Shown here piece by piece: positions 1 through 8,176 of a stretch of 35,022 nucleotides of DNA. Numbering within the stretch: position 1 is the stretch's first letter; every line of letters begins with the position of its first letter. The stretch is from the NCBI RefSeq assembly GCF_000373985.1, contig NZ_KB893089.1, forward strand, positions 359 to 35,380. The letters are read 5' to 3'. A program made the position numbers and the translations under genes. The notes under the pieces were generated by a model. That model did not search any database. It was not told where the DNA came from and worked only from the letters and a program-made list of their open reading frames with translations. This stretch comes from Desulfobacter curvatus DSM 3379 (lineage in GTDB: Bacteria; Desulfobacterota; Desulfobacteria; Desulfobacterales; Desulfobacteraceae).

Positions 1-59
1 GGATAAGCGTTACACTTTTTAAAGCTGGCCAGTTCATTTGGAATTGAGCCAATAGGGAA

Positions 60-101
60 TTGAACAGGGGGGACTTTAAGTCCACTCCCCCCCCTGTTCA
101 A
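60..101. repeat. Strong GC-rich inverted repeat downstream of the glycan cluster
   Basis: A 13-bp perfect inverted repeat has arms at 60-72 (TTGAACAGGGGGG) and 89-101 (CCCCCCTGTTCAA). The intervening bases contain a second small palindrome, GGACTTTAAGTCC at 71-83, so two mutually exclusive hairpins are possible. It lies 29 bp past the stop codon of the last minus-strand glycan gene. It could act as a terminator or mRNA-end stabiliser for that operon, but no T-run follows in the minus-strand sense, so an ordinary intrinsic terminator is not supported. Nothing else is seen in positions 1-130. Confidence 0.5.
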
Positions 102-130
102 CTTCCCGGGTAAAACCTATGTTAGTAATT

Positions 131-1456
131 TTATCCGGGATGATAGTGGAACAACTTATCAAATTCTTTACGTTCAAACACTTCTAATGCACCACCGCGC
201 GTAGCGTTATAAATCCTGATACCCCTAACGTCTGCAAATTTCTTTATTGACTTGTATCCTAACACAACTCGCTGAATATCCAAATCTGGATGATTAGTCC
301 TTTTCGACAAGGCCTCGTCTACGTATTCACTTCGCTCTATAAAATGAGATCGCCCTTTTGTATTATATGAAGTGGTATCAGCGCCTAACAAATATATTTC
401 ATCAAATCCCATGTACATTGCAATTTGAAGGCATACATGAATCACGGTCATTCCAACATATATCCCATATTCAATTTCATCGGAAACATCAATGCTTTTT
501 AAAGAGTAAACGGTGGAACAATAAAACTTATATACATTTTCAGGGACATCTTTTTCCCAAAACTTATGAGCTCCATCAAGAACAAATTTGGTCTTACTAT
601 CATACCCAATAATTTTATCACGTTCATAATTAGTATAATTGATATCCGATAAGACATAATAATCTGGGCGCCATGAGCTTTTTGTCCCTGCCTTATGGAT
701 CCCATTCACACCAAAGGATATTTCATTGTATTCGCTTATTGTATTTAAATCATCCATTGTTAGACTTGGCCCATTGGCAACGATTACACACCGTTGCGCC
801 TTATGGATTCCTTTAAATTTTTTTAACTCCGGGTAAGTCCTATATTTTTTCTTGACAGCATCAATTGTTGAGCATTTACACGAAATCAATTGCGAATATC
901 TTTCACGACTACTTTGATAATAATCGTCCTCAATCAATAATTCATCATACAGATCCCAATCAAGCACACTTTCGGTCTCTACATTAAAAACTGCACTATA
1001 CCCATGCGTTTTAATGTGAGTTTCTGTATCATTATCGCTTAGAAAGACAACATGCTTGTTCTTTATTAATAAATAATCATATAAAAACAACGAATAAAGA
1101 CTATTGCCCTTAATTATATATGCATCCAAATCATAATTTTCTGATTCAAATACATCTGATAGTCTTCTTTCATCAAATGAATACATATCCATAGGTTCTT
1201 CAGATAAAATCCAATAACGATCTACTTTTTGTTTATCTAACTGCTCAATTATGGGCATGTTATTCAAAGGAGAAATCAATAATGGCAGCTCACTATATTC
1301 TGAAAGGTATTTTTCAAATGAAATAACTGGAACTTGATTATATGTCTTTCCAATAAGTTCAACGTTTGAATCTATGTATCCTACTATGGAATCCGTTGGG
1401 AATATATTTAGCAGCCTTTTTCCTATAACGCCAATTCCCCAAACTATAATTTTCAT
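131..1456 (-). CDS. DUF115/Maf-like glycan protein with N-terminal Rossmann-like domain
   Basis: The N-terminus (MKIIVWGIGVIGKRLL) is a small nucleotide-binding-like fold of the kind seen at the front of many surface-glycan enzymes. From about residue 215 the protein carries the signature of the DUF115/MptE-like group, which includes flagellar motility accessory (Maf) glycosyltransferases: VIVANGPSL, then a run with YVLSD and later GMTVIHVCLQIAMYMGF and LLGAD. Related proteins transfer nonulosonic or other sugars to surface proteins; the substrate here cannot be told. Met8 of the longer frame (start at 1456) is chosen because the domain begins there and GGAAAGAG lies upstream; a start at 1477 has no ribosome binding site. 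It follows the radical SAM gene closely and is probably the last gene of the cluster. The DNA is AT-rich compared with the centre of the window. Confidence 0.75.
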   Translation of the reverse strand: MKIIVWGIGVIGKRLLNIFPTDSIVGYIDSNVELIGKTYNQVPVISFEKYLSEYSELPLLISPLNNMPIIEQLDKQKVDRYWILSEEPMDMYSFDERRLSDVFESENYDLDAYIIKGNSLYSLFLYDYLLIKNKHVVFLSDNDTETHIKTHGYSAVFNVETESVLDWDLYDELLIEDDYYQSSRERYSQLISCKCSTIDAVKKKYRTYPELKKFKGIHKAQRCVIVANGPSLTMDDLNTISEYNEISFGVNGIHKAGTKSSWRPDYYVLSDINYTNYERDKIIGYDSKTKFVLDGAHKFWEKDVPENVYKFYCSTVYSLKSIDVSDEIEYGIYVGMTVIHVCLQIAMYMGFDEIYLLGADTTSYNTKGRSHFIERSEYVDEALSKRTNHPDLDIQRVVLGYKSIKKFADVRGIRIYNATRGGALEVFERKEFDKLFHYHPG

Positions 1457-1491
1457 TTTACAGATATCTCTTTCCATTACATTGGTTGGTA

Positions 1492-2673
1492 TTAGCTTGG
1501 CTTTCTAATCTTTATTTCATCATTTCTTTTGAGTTGAACACCACCTGTCACTATTTTGTTATTTTTTGGTCCAACTCCTCTGCACAATTGACAAAAGCGA
1601 ATTCCTTTAGGCAGATTCCCATTGTAATAATCTAATAATTTCTTTTTGGATTCCGTTGAATTCACTATCAGCCTATCAAGCTCCAAAATATCTTTATTAT
1701 AAGCCCGATTGATTTCAAACGCACCCAATTGTGTTGCACAAAAAAACATTTTTTTGTTGTATATAACCTGACACATCGCATTGCACTCAGTCATATGCCT
1801 TATCAAGTTTTCTCTTGAATCGGCAATGCGCAAAGTTTCCCTTGGAAAACCCATATCAAACCATTGTTCATGCTTGTTCACGATATAATCAACTTTGAAA
1901 GCTTTTAGCTTATCGATTATTTTCTTAATGCGATCATAATTTCCGATTTCATGACTATAGTCACTTAACCTGATCAGTATATTGTTCTGATTCGCAAATT
2001 GAAGCAGGTCATCTTTGGGGATTATAGTGCAGTTGCTTATAATATGAAGTCTTGAAAATTTTTCATGGAAATTTACCTGTATAAAACTTAAAATTTCAAT
2101 TAAATTTTTTTTAAGTAAGGGTTCACCGCCAACAATAAGAACAGTAGAGACATAATCAATACAATCGAAGAACATTTTGATTGTTTCTTTAAGTTCATCA
2201 TCAGTATATACTCGACTACGGTCTAAATATGGTACTAATGTATTGCAATGTTTACAGTTTAAAGTACACTTTAAAGTTATAGGCAGTGAAATTCTACTTA
2301 TAACACATTCGCTTCTATTTATCCAATACCACTGACTCATAAAATTTTTGGCATTTTCGAAATCAATGGATTCTCTATACCCAATACTCTCAAGCTGTTT
2401 TTTAATAGGATAGTAGCTATTCCCAGATACAGCTACTACCACTTTATATTTTTTTTCCTGAAGTTTGTGCTTTACAGACATAAATGACTGAATGGGGATG
2501 CCATTATATCGCGTATCATTTTTTTCATATTTTGAATTATTGTCTATGATGAAATCAATCTGAAAATCTTGAATCAGTTTTGGCAAGCAGCATCTTGCTA
2601 CACGTCCAAAACCATATATTATAAGTTTTTCTGTGTCATTATTAGTAAAGTCCATAATATGCGTTTTCTCCAT
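1492..2673 (-). CDS. Radical SAM protein with N-terminal Rossmann-like domain and SPASM-like C-terminus
   Basis: Counting from a start at 2700, a Rossmann-like segment (KLIIYGFGRVARCCLP, then IIDNN) occupies about residues 24-110. The radical SAM cluster motif CTLNCKHC follows at 145-152 and GGEP at 191-194. The C-terminal cysteines 306, 310, 321, 370 and 373 look like ligands of an auxiliary cluster (SPASM-like). Such enzymes bind a [4Fe-4S] cluster and use S-adenosylmethionine for radical chemistry; here the target is probably a sugar or lipid-linked intermediate, judged only from neighbours. The N-terminal domain resembles that of the downstream DUF115-like protein (GIPIQSF here, PVISFEKY there). 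The start at 2673 is preferred because the longer frame runs into an inverted-repeat element; Met at 2655 is also possible. No start has a good ribosome binding site. Confidence 0.8.
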   Translation of the reverse strand: MEKTHIMDFTNNDTEKLIIYGFGRVARCCLPKLIQDFQIDFIIDNNSKYEKNDTRYNGIPIQSFMSVKHKLQEKKYKVVVAVSGNSYYPIKKQLESIGYRESIDFENAKNFMSQWYWINRSECVISRISLPITLKCTLNCKHCNTLVPYLDRSRVYTDDELKETIKMFFDCIDYVSTVLIVGGEPLLKKNLIEILSFIQVNFHEKFSRLHIISNCTIIPKDDLLQFANQNNILIRLSDYSHEIGNYDRIKKIIDKLKAFKVDYIVNKHEQWFDMGFPRETLRIADSRENLIRHMTECNAMCQVIYNKKMFFCATQLGAFEINRAYNKDILELDRLIVNSTESKKKLLDYYNGNLPKGIRFCQLCRGVGPKNNKIVTGGVQLKRNDEIKIRKPS

Positions 2674-2687
2674 GCTTAATTGTGCCC

Positions 2688-2822
2688 GAACGAAAACCAC
2701 AATTTTTGCCGATTACGGCCGGTGTTTGTCTAAAATTTTAATCCTCGAAATACTCTATTATGTAGTCCTCCGGTTAAAATTTTAGTCCGCTTGTCCTCTA
2801 CAAATTTTCCAGGTTTTCGTTC
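2688..2822. repeat. Nested inverted-repeat element between two glycan genes
   Basis: Outer arms GAACGAAAACC (2688-2698) and GGTTTTCGTTC (2812-2822) are perfect inverted copies. Inner arms CTAAAATTTTAA (2730-2741) and TTAAAATTTTAG (2774-2785) are also inverted copies and share nearly the same centre. This gives an imperfect palindrome of about 135 bp in the otherwise gene-free stretch 2674-2877. It could be a miniature inverted-repeat element, a folded RNA processing site or a regulatory region. No transposase is linked to it. Confidence 0.55.
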
Positions 2823-2877
2823 AGACATTAATCACCCGATAACGTAATCTCATAGCTTAAATAAGAGAGAATAAGCA

Positions 2878-4230
2878 TCAAATAGCTATAGCTTTCTTTC
2901 TCTCAGAAAGAAACTTCTCCATAAGCTTAGCCAATGTCACTGATTCTTCCACTGTTAATCGTTCTTCATATCCATTTAAACTGCCACGTATCATTTTTAC
3001 AAAATCACTTATTTCATATCTAAAACCTTGGCCAAGAAACTTTGTTGCGATGAATTCATTTTTCGATGTGTCCTCAAAACAGATTTCAAATCCTTTCGTC
3101 AGCCACCAAGGCGATTTGGCAAGAATATATCCTTTGGTTCCGGAGATTAAAAGCTGTCCCTCTGACTTGATACCTAACCCTGTTTTAGCTGTGGCTAAAG
3201 AATTTTTATAGTAAAAATACGCTTTAGTATAGATGTCAATACCATCTTTCTGTTTTAAGCTTTCAAAATTGACTTTTTCATAGTTACAACCCATTAACTT
3301 TAAAATCGGCAAAAGTGTGTAAGAGGCTAATTCAGTGAAGGCCCCCCCATAATCCAAGTCAGTCAATTCACGTGTTTGCTGTGGAATAAGCTTTGTAAAG
3401 CCTGCTTCCACATCACGAATATTGCCGATAATACCGCTTCTTGCCACGCCGATTAACTGAACAAATCCTGGCGCATAGGCTGTTTTTATGCCTTCCATAA
3501 GAGTTAAGTTCTTTGCTTTTGCAAGCTCAAAAGCCTTTATTGCATCAGTTTCTTTAAGGCACATGGGTTTTTCACACAAAACATGTTTGCTTCGCTCAAG
3601 TGCTTCCATAATGTATTCAATATGTGTTTCATGTGGCGATGCAATATTTACAGCATCTACGCTATCATAAAAGTCATCTTTGTTATTGGTTGCTAATCCT
3701 AACTCAAATTGTTCTGCATATTTTTTTGCACTGTCAATTTTAGGGTTATAAACAGATGTTAATTCGATTCCGCTAACGTATTTTAATTCTTTTGGAAACC
3801 TTACTGCAACACGACCGGTCCCAATCATTCCAAGTTTAATAATTGGAAACTTTTGTTCTCTAAGCATTGTGCTGGATACCAGTTTTGTTCGCTCAAGATA
3901 GACAACGTCACAATATTCCTTTAGAAAATCAAATTTTCCCGTCCAGTCAGATCCAACCGTGAAAATATCAATGCCATACTTGATAATATCTTCAAGCTTT
4001 TGCCCATCGTGATCCTCAATAATAATCTCATCTGCAAACCCTGTCTTTTTAACACTCTCAATACGCATCAACAATGAGTCTACAACATTGAGCTTTCCAC
4101 GCGAATTATCATAGTATTCCGTTGTTACGCCAACAATCAGATAATCCCCTAACTTTTTGGCGCGTTCAAGAAGCCTGTAATGTCCGTTATGAAAAAGATC
4201 AAAAGAGCCATATGTTATTACTTTTTTCAT
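2878..4230 (-). CDS. Cytidylyltransferase-Gfo/Idh/MocA oxidoreductase fusion
   Basis: Residues 1-125 form a glycerol-3-phosphate-cytidylyltransferase-like domain: GSFDLFHNGH with HNGH at 14-17 for CTP binding, and SSTMLRE around 119-125. Residues 131-450 form a Gfo/Idh/MocA NAD(P)-dependent oxidoreductase with the Rossmann turn GMIGTGRV (about 134-141) and the EKP motif at 219-221. The fusion suggests two consecutive steps: reduction or oxidation of a sugar or polyol, and its activation as a CDP derivative for transfer to a glycan. The actual substrate is not visible. Its start codon touches the stop codon of the upstream metallophosphoesterase gene, and GGAG lies about 10 nt before the ATG, so translation is probably coupled. 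Each domain is full length, so it is not a frameshift artefact. Confidence 0.88.
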   Translation of the reverse strand: MKKVITYGSFDLFHNGHYRLLERAKKLGDYLIVGVTTEYYDNSRGKLNVVDSLLMRIESVKKTGFADEIIIEDHDGQKLEDIIKYGIDIFTVGSDWTGKFDFLKEYCDVVYLERTKLVSSTMLREQKFPIIKLGMIGTGRVAVRFPKELKYVSGIELTSVYNPKIDSAKKYAEQFELGLATNNKDDFYDSVDAVNIASPHETHIEYIMEALERSKHVLCEKPMCLKETDAIKAFELAKAKNLTLMEGIKTAYAPGFVQLIGVARSGIIGNIRDVEAGFTKLIPQQTRELTDLDYGGAFTELASYTLLPILKLMGCNYEKVNFESLKQKDGIDIYTKAYFYYKNSLATAKTGLGIKSEGQLLISGTKGYILAKSPWWLTKGFEICFEDTSKNEFIATKFLGQGFRYEISDFVKMIRGSLNGYEERLTVEESVTLAKLMEKFLSERKKAIAI

Positions 4231-5553
4231 TTATCTAACACTCCTGTCATTGCCTGCACCAAAACGCACCAGTTCAAGACCTTTTGTACTTTTATCAAAC
4301 AAAAGAATATCCCATAAATCCTGGGTTGCATCGCAAAAGCTTCTCTTTTGTGTTACTGAACCGTCAGGCTTATAACAGGAAAAATCTTCGCATTTGTTGT
4401 TTGCAATCGACACAATCGGATACGATAACTCCCTATAAATCTTATCGGCATGTGTATGGCCATGCATGAATGCAATAATATTTTTTTTTTGCACATTGTG
4501 CGCTTCTAAAATATTTGCCATTTTTTCTCCGTTATAAATTTCGTCACTCCAGTAATCGAGCTTTGCAAGTGGCGCATCGTGGCTGAATACCATGATATCC
4601 ATTCCATCAGGTGTTTCATGTAAAAGCGTTTCAATCCAATTTATCTGGGCATCACAATATCCGTATCTAAGTTTTCGATTGTTGTCATATGCTGATAGGA
4701 AAAACATTCTCATAGAACCTGAATCCACGCAATAGTAGGGTTTTTCTCTATTTAAATATAACTTTGCTTGTTCCTCAATAGAAATATGCTCAGGGTTATT
4801 AAAAAAGTAATTTGAATCGTGATTCCCTAACGCTAAAAATACAGGAATATTACATGACTTAAGCCCGTTAACGACTTCATCTGCAAGCTGCAGCGTTCTT
4901 TTTTTTGAGACTATACCGTCCGTTAGATCACCTAAATGCACAATCCCATCAAGGGCAATTTGCTCAGACACATGACGAATATTTTTTTCAGTATCTGCCC
5001 ATGTGCCGTTTAAAACATTATGTGTATCTGTAAGGATAATCAAACTAAAGATATCGCCGTCGCCTTTATTTACTAGTTTTGAGCGCCATCTTTGGATTAC
5101 GCGATCAGCTTCTTCAATGAAATATGTTTTCATCCCTTCTGCTGTTGGATGTTTGGTGCGTATGCCTCCTGTGATACTGAACGCCGACTTGATATGCTCA
5201 ACATCTGAAGGCTGAACATCTGCACCATCAGACCTTTTAAAACAGATTTTGTAATATGCGTTTTCTTTGAATGTATAGGAGTCACTGTTATAATCAGTGG
5301 GGCGAAGATCTTGATTATATGTAAGCCACATGCTGTCCGGCAAATAGCAATACTCTTCTTTATATTTTAGTTCCCGCTCTATAGCATATGTACCCACAGC
5401 GAAAACATAAAATTCAGTATTCAGTTCAATTGTGTCGCCTTTATTTGCATAATAAGCTTGTGATGCAATATGTTGAAAAGAATCAGGAACAGGTGTCCCA
5501 TCATGCAGTGTCGTTCTGACACGATATAATAACTCAAGCCCATCATTACTCAT
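4231..5553 (-). CDS. Calcineurin-like metallophosphoesterase
   Basis: The catalytic half (residues about 168-375) shows the metallophosphoesterase metal-binding series in order: DTH 176-178, GDLTD 208-212, GNHD 243-246, SHD 324-326 and GHTH 365-368. These residues hold two metal ions that hydrolyse phosphate esters. The first 160 residues are a separate domain that I do not recognise; it may bind the glycan substrate. No signal peptide is seen, so it is probably cytoplasmic. The start at 5553 has AGAAAGG 8 nt upstream, better than the longer frame beginning at 5580. It sits directly before the cytidylyltransferase-oxidoreductase gene with no gap, suggesting it acts on a phosphorylated intermediate of the same pathway. 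Confidence 0.85.
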   Translation of the reverse strand: MSNDGLELLYRVRTTLHDGTPVPDSFQHIASQAYYANKGDTIELNTEFYVFAVGTYAIERELKYKEEYCYLPDSMWLTYNQDLRPTDYNSDSYTFKENAYYKICFKRSDGADVQPSDVEHIKSAFSITGGIRTKHPTAEGMKTYFIEEADRVIQRWRSKLVNKGDGDIFSLIILTDTHNVLNGTWADTEKNIRHVSEQIALDGIVHLGDLTDGIVSKKRTLQLADEVVNGLKSCNIPVFLALGNHDSNYFFNNPEHISIEEQAKLYLNREKPYYCVDSGSMRMFFLSAYDNNRKLRYGYCDAQINWIETLLHETPDGMDIMVFSHDAPLAKLDYWSDEIYNGEKMANILEAHNVQKKNIIAFMHGHTHADKIYRELSYPIVSIANNKCEDFSCYKPDGSVTQKRSFCDATQDLWDILLFDKSTKGLELVRFGAGNDRSVR

Positions 5554-5620
5554 GAAATAAGCCTTTCTGAAGAAAACCAAAGCGTCGACAAAATAAAATA
5601 TAAATTATTTCAATGTTGCC

Positions 5621-7219
5621 TTATCCACTTGAAAGTAGTTGTTTGCAAATACTTAGAATAGATAAAATAATAACTCTTCCTTTTCTGTCTTTCTTCTGTT
5701 TTCCGGCAATTTTTTTGTAACCTTGAACTATTGTTTCTTTATTGTCAATTACCGTTAATAGACCTGCAAGCTCCCGATTAAAGACAGCAAGTGTCAAGTC
5801 TAAAAACAGATCACCCTTGTTTTTACCTAAGAAAAAATTGGCCAGGATAACCGCATCTCCTGTCGGGATTGTATTGTAGTCGTTTATAGTTTTAAAATAC
5901 TGCGCAATTATGCTTTCTAATATACTACCAGATCCACTGTTTATTTCATTTTGATCTGCTGTTTGTTCGCTTAAATAAAACAAAAGAAAAGAAAAAATCA
6001 TTGTATGGTGGGATACAGGAATTTTATCAAGTCGGCTAAAAAGAAAAAGAGCAACAGGGCCAAGGGCATCAAAGGCTTCTTTTTTCTCAAGAGCGTCAAA
6101 TATGATTTTGGGAAATGAAGTTTTTTCAAGCATTGGTTCCCTGTATTTTTCCCATAGACTTAAAAATTCCTGGAACCGGTCAAAAGAAATAAGGCCGATT
6201 ATTAACCAGAAGCAAACAGTGATTTCAGCATTTTTTGTTGTTGTAAAGATAAATCTTGTGCCTGCCTTTGAAGGATTATTGCGAAAATCATCAACTACGC
6301 GAAGATAATTTTGTCCACCCTCTATAGAAAGATCGGGTTGGTTTGAAAAATAACCGATACTAGCCAAATCATAATATAAATCAGGTTCATCCGGCAGGAC
6401 CTTAAGACCTTCACGGATAATAGAATGGGCTTGTTCATATTCCTGTGCATTTCGGTATAAGGATGCAAGCCCATGGTAAATCGAGTAATAAAAAGAAGCT
6501 TGTATATAGGGTAGTTTTTTCTCTTGTACCAGCTTAAGGCATTGATGGCCGGTTTTGATGGTTTTTTGTTTTTCTTTCATTTCCGAATAGACCTGGAACA
6601 AATAAAAATATGCATCATGGTCTTTGGGATTCGCCTCAATCCTTTTTAGCAGTAAGTCGCTATTTCGTTTGTATTTAGCCTGCATTTGGGCTTCCGGCAA
6701 AGCATACCCGTAATGGAAGAATTCTATATCCAGAAACCCTACTTTTCCCGAATAAACAGGTGTTTCGTGGATGATTCCCTTAAACCGAACGCCCACCTTA
6801 TTTCTGAACATCCTGATCATTCTGGTTTCTGATACAACCCTGCCCTGGTTGTTCTTATCCAGCATTTTTATTAATAAACAATGCAGTATCTTTGGCTGTT
6901 TTTTTAATTTTTTCTTAAAATCGGCCTTGGTTAGATGATAACAATTGAGTTCCTCATCAGCATCAAGATAAATGATCCAGTCTCCCGTGGCATACGATAT
7001 TGACTGGTTACGGTGTTTGGTAAAATTGTTCTCCCATGGGTGGTGATAAATTTTCGCACCAAATGATTCTGCGATTTTTACAGTATTGTCTTCAGAACCG
7101 GTATCAACAATAATTAACTCATCAATCAGATGCTTAAGACTGTTTAAACATCTTGGAAGCATCTTTTCTTCGTTCTTGACTATCAAGCAAGCAGAAATTT
7201 TATTTTTAATATTCTTCAT
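5621..7219 (-). CDS. Family 2 glycosyltransferase with TPR repeats
   Basis: The N-terminal 230 residues are a GT-A glycosyltransferase of family 2: ISACLIVKNEEKMLPRCL, ELIIVDTGSEDNT, and the metal/nucleotide motif DADEE at 86-90. A helical region with TPR-like repeats follows (about 230-340, for example AYFYLFQVYSEMKEKQKTI and PDEPDLYYDLA). A C-terminal helical part has no family I can name. The protein probably adds a sugar to a surface glycan, lipid or protein. The start at 7219 is chosen because AGAAAGG lies 5 nt before this ATG and the family begins here. The longer open frame up to 7387 runs through the end of a broken insertion sequence and is unlikely to be translated. It is the first gene of the minus-strand glycan cluster. 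Confidence 0.88.
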   Translation of the reverse strand: MKNIKNKISACLIVKNEEKMLPRCLNSLKHLIDELIIVDTGSEDNTVKIAESFGAKIYHHPWENNFTKHRNQSISYATGDWIIYLDADEELNCYHLTKADFKKKLKKQPKILHCLLIKMLDKNNQGRVVSETRMIRMFRNKVGVRFKGIIHETPVYSGKVGFLDIEFFHYGYALPEAQMQAKYKRNSDLLLKRIEANPKDHDAYFYLFQVYSEMKEKQKTIKTGHQCLKLVQEKKLPYIQASFYYSIYHGLASLYRNAQEYEQAHSIIREGLKVLPDEPDLYYDLASIGYFSNQPDLSIEGGQNYLRVVDDFRNNPSKAGTRFIFTTTKNAEITVCFWLIIGLISFDRFQEFLSLWEKYREPMLEKTSFPKIIFDALEKKEAFDALGPVALFLFSRLDKIPVSHHTMIFSFLLFYLSEQTADQNEINSGSGSILESIIAQYFKTINDYNTIPTGDAVILANFFLGKNKGDLFLDLTLAVFNRELAGLLTVIDNKETIVQGYKKIAGKQKKDRKGRVIILSILSICKQLLSSG

Positions 7220-7350
7220 ATACCTTTCTCTATCATGCCCTTTATATGTAACACTCCCCCGTATATTGGGAATAGTGCTCCATCGGTTTGTGGTTTTTGT
7301 TCTAAAAACACCTTGATTGACGTTACAAGTTGTAATCAACATGGGCAAAC

Positions 7351-7675
7351 CCCCGGCTTTGCCGGGGAGACTCTCAGAGTTTGACATTTGCGGGAAAAAT
7401 CGAAAGCCTCCATTAATGTGAACCGCTCAAAGATCACAAAAGAAAGGAGCCTTTCGATAAATACTTACAGCAAATTAAATCATACAACTTGGGATTGCAA
7501 GTACCATTTGGTATGGATTCCAAAGTATCGGAAAAAAGCAATATATGGCAATTTGAGGAAAACTCTTGGTGAAGTTTTCAGGGAATTGGCTTCGCATCAG
7601 GAAGCACAAATCATAGAAGGGCATTTAATGGGAGACCATGTCCACATGCTGATCTCAATTTCCCCTAAATATTAG
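7351..7675 (+). mobile_element. Truncated IS200/IS605-family element
   Basis: The left part keeps a perfect end-type hairpin, CCCCGGC-TTT-GCCGGGG at 7351-7367, as found near the ends of IS200/IS605 elements. A second hairpin has arms at 7402-7411 and 7446-7455 (9 of 10 pairs) and covers the AGGAG ribosome binding site, matching the known translational block of IS200 transposase. The transposase frame stops after about 73 residues, shortly after the HUH motif. The right half of the element is gone and the sequence passes straight into the 3' flank of the alkyltransferase gene. Confidence 0.8.
7457..7675 (+). pseudogene. tnpA: Remnant of IS200/IS605 Y1 transposase (TnpA)
   Basis: The reading frame gives typical TnpA sequence: CKYHLVWIPKYRKK, then EGHLMGDHVHMLISI with the HUH histidines. 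TnpA is normally 130-150 residues with a catalytic Tyr in the second half; here the frame ends at about 73 residues, so the tyrosine is missing. The expected start position, 7 nt after AGGAG, reads ATA at 7457-7459 instead of ATG. The frame stays open upstream to a TTG at 7388, but that region is the element's non-coding end. Both changes mark a dead copy. It lies between the glycan cluster and the hydrocarbon operon, at a change in base composition. Confidence 0.82.
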
Positions 7676-7690
7676 GTTGCCTGGTGTATC

Positions 7691-8158
7691 TTAGATGGAT
7701 CTTTCCAAATCCAAAAGAGTCTGTTTGAGATCTAGGCCGCCAGCAAATCCGGTTAATTTTCCGTTTTTGCCGATCACGCGATGGCAGGGAATGACGATGG
7801 GTATGGGATTGGATTTGTTGGCAAGGCCCACGGCCCGACAGGCTTTGGGATTGTCAATTCGTTGGGCTATCTGGCCATAGGAAACCGTTGTCCCGTAGGG
7901 GATCGTTAACAGCGCCTGCCAGACTTTTTTCTGAAAATCCGTCCCTTGGGGGTTCAGATCAAGGTCAAATTGTTTTAACCGGCCTTCAAAGTATTGTGCA
8001 AGCTGGGATACGGCATCGGAGAAGATGGTGTTGTCCTCTATCCAGCCTTTCCCAGGCGCTTTTCTTTCACCTTTAATGGGAAAACGGATCAGTTCAAGCA
8101 TTGTATTGCCGGCCAGCATTAATGGCCCGATCTTTGAATTGATGTATCTGTATTTCAT
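7691..8158 (-). CDS. ogt: Methylated-DNA--protein-cysteine S-methyltransferase
   Basis: This 155-residue protein transfers alkyl groups from O6-alkylguanine in DNA to its own cysteine. The active-site sequence IPCHRVIG with Cys125 is intact, preceded by the DNA-binding motif TVSYGQIAQR (91-100) and RAVGLANKSNP. The N-terminal domain resembles that of Ogt. Length is normal for the family. It begins 18 nt after the OleC stop codon on the same strand, so it is probably read through from the hydrocarbon operon; a functional link is not evident. The broken IS element ends about 15 bp beyond its stop codon. Confidence 0.93.
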   Translation of the reverse strand: MKYRYINSKIGPLMLAGNTMLELIRFPIKGERKAPGKGWIEDNTIFSDAVSQLAQYFEGRLKQFDLDLNPQGTDFQKKVWQALLTIPYGTTVSYGQIAQRIDNPKACRAVGLANKSNPIPIVIPCHRVIGKNGKLTGFAGGLDLKQTLLDLERSI

Positions 8159-8176
8159 CTGCCAACAGCTTCCATC

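Noticed and set aside
7220..7387. N-terminal extension of the glycosyltransferase 2 protein
   Set aside because: The segment lies in the insertion-sequence end and has no family similarity. A good ribosome binding site precedes the start at 7219.
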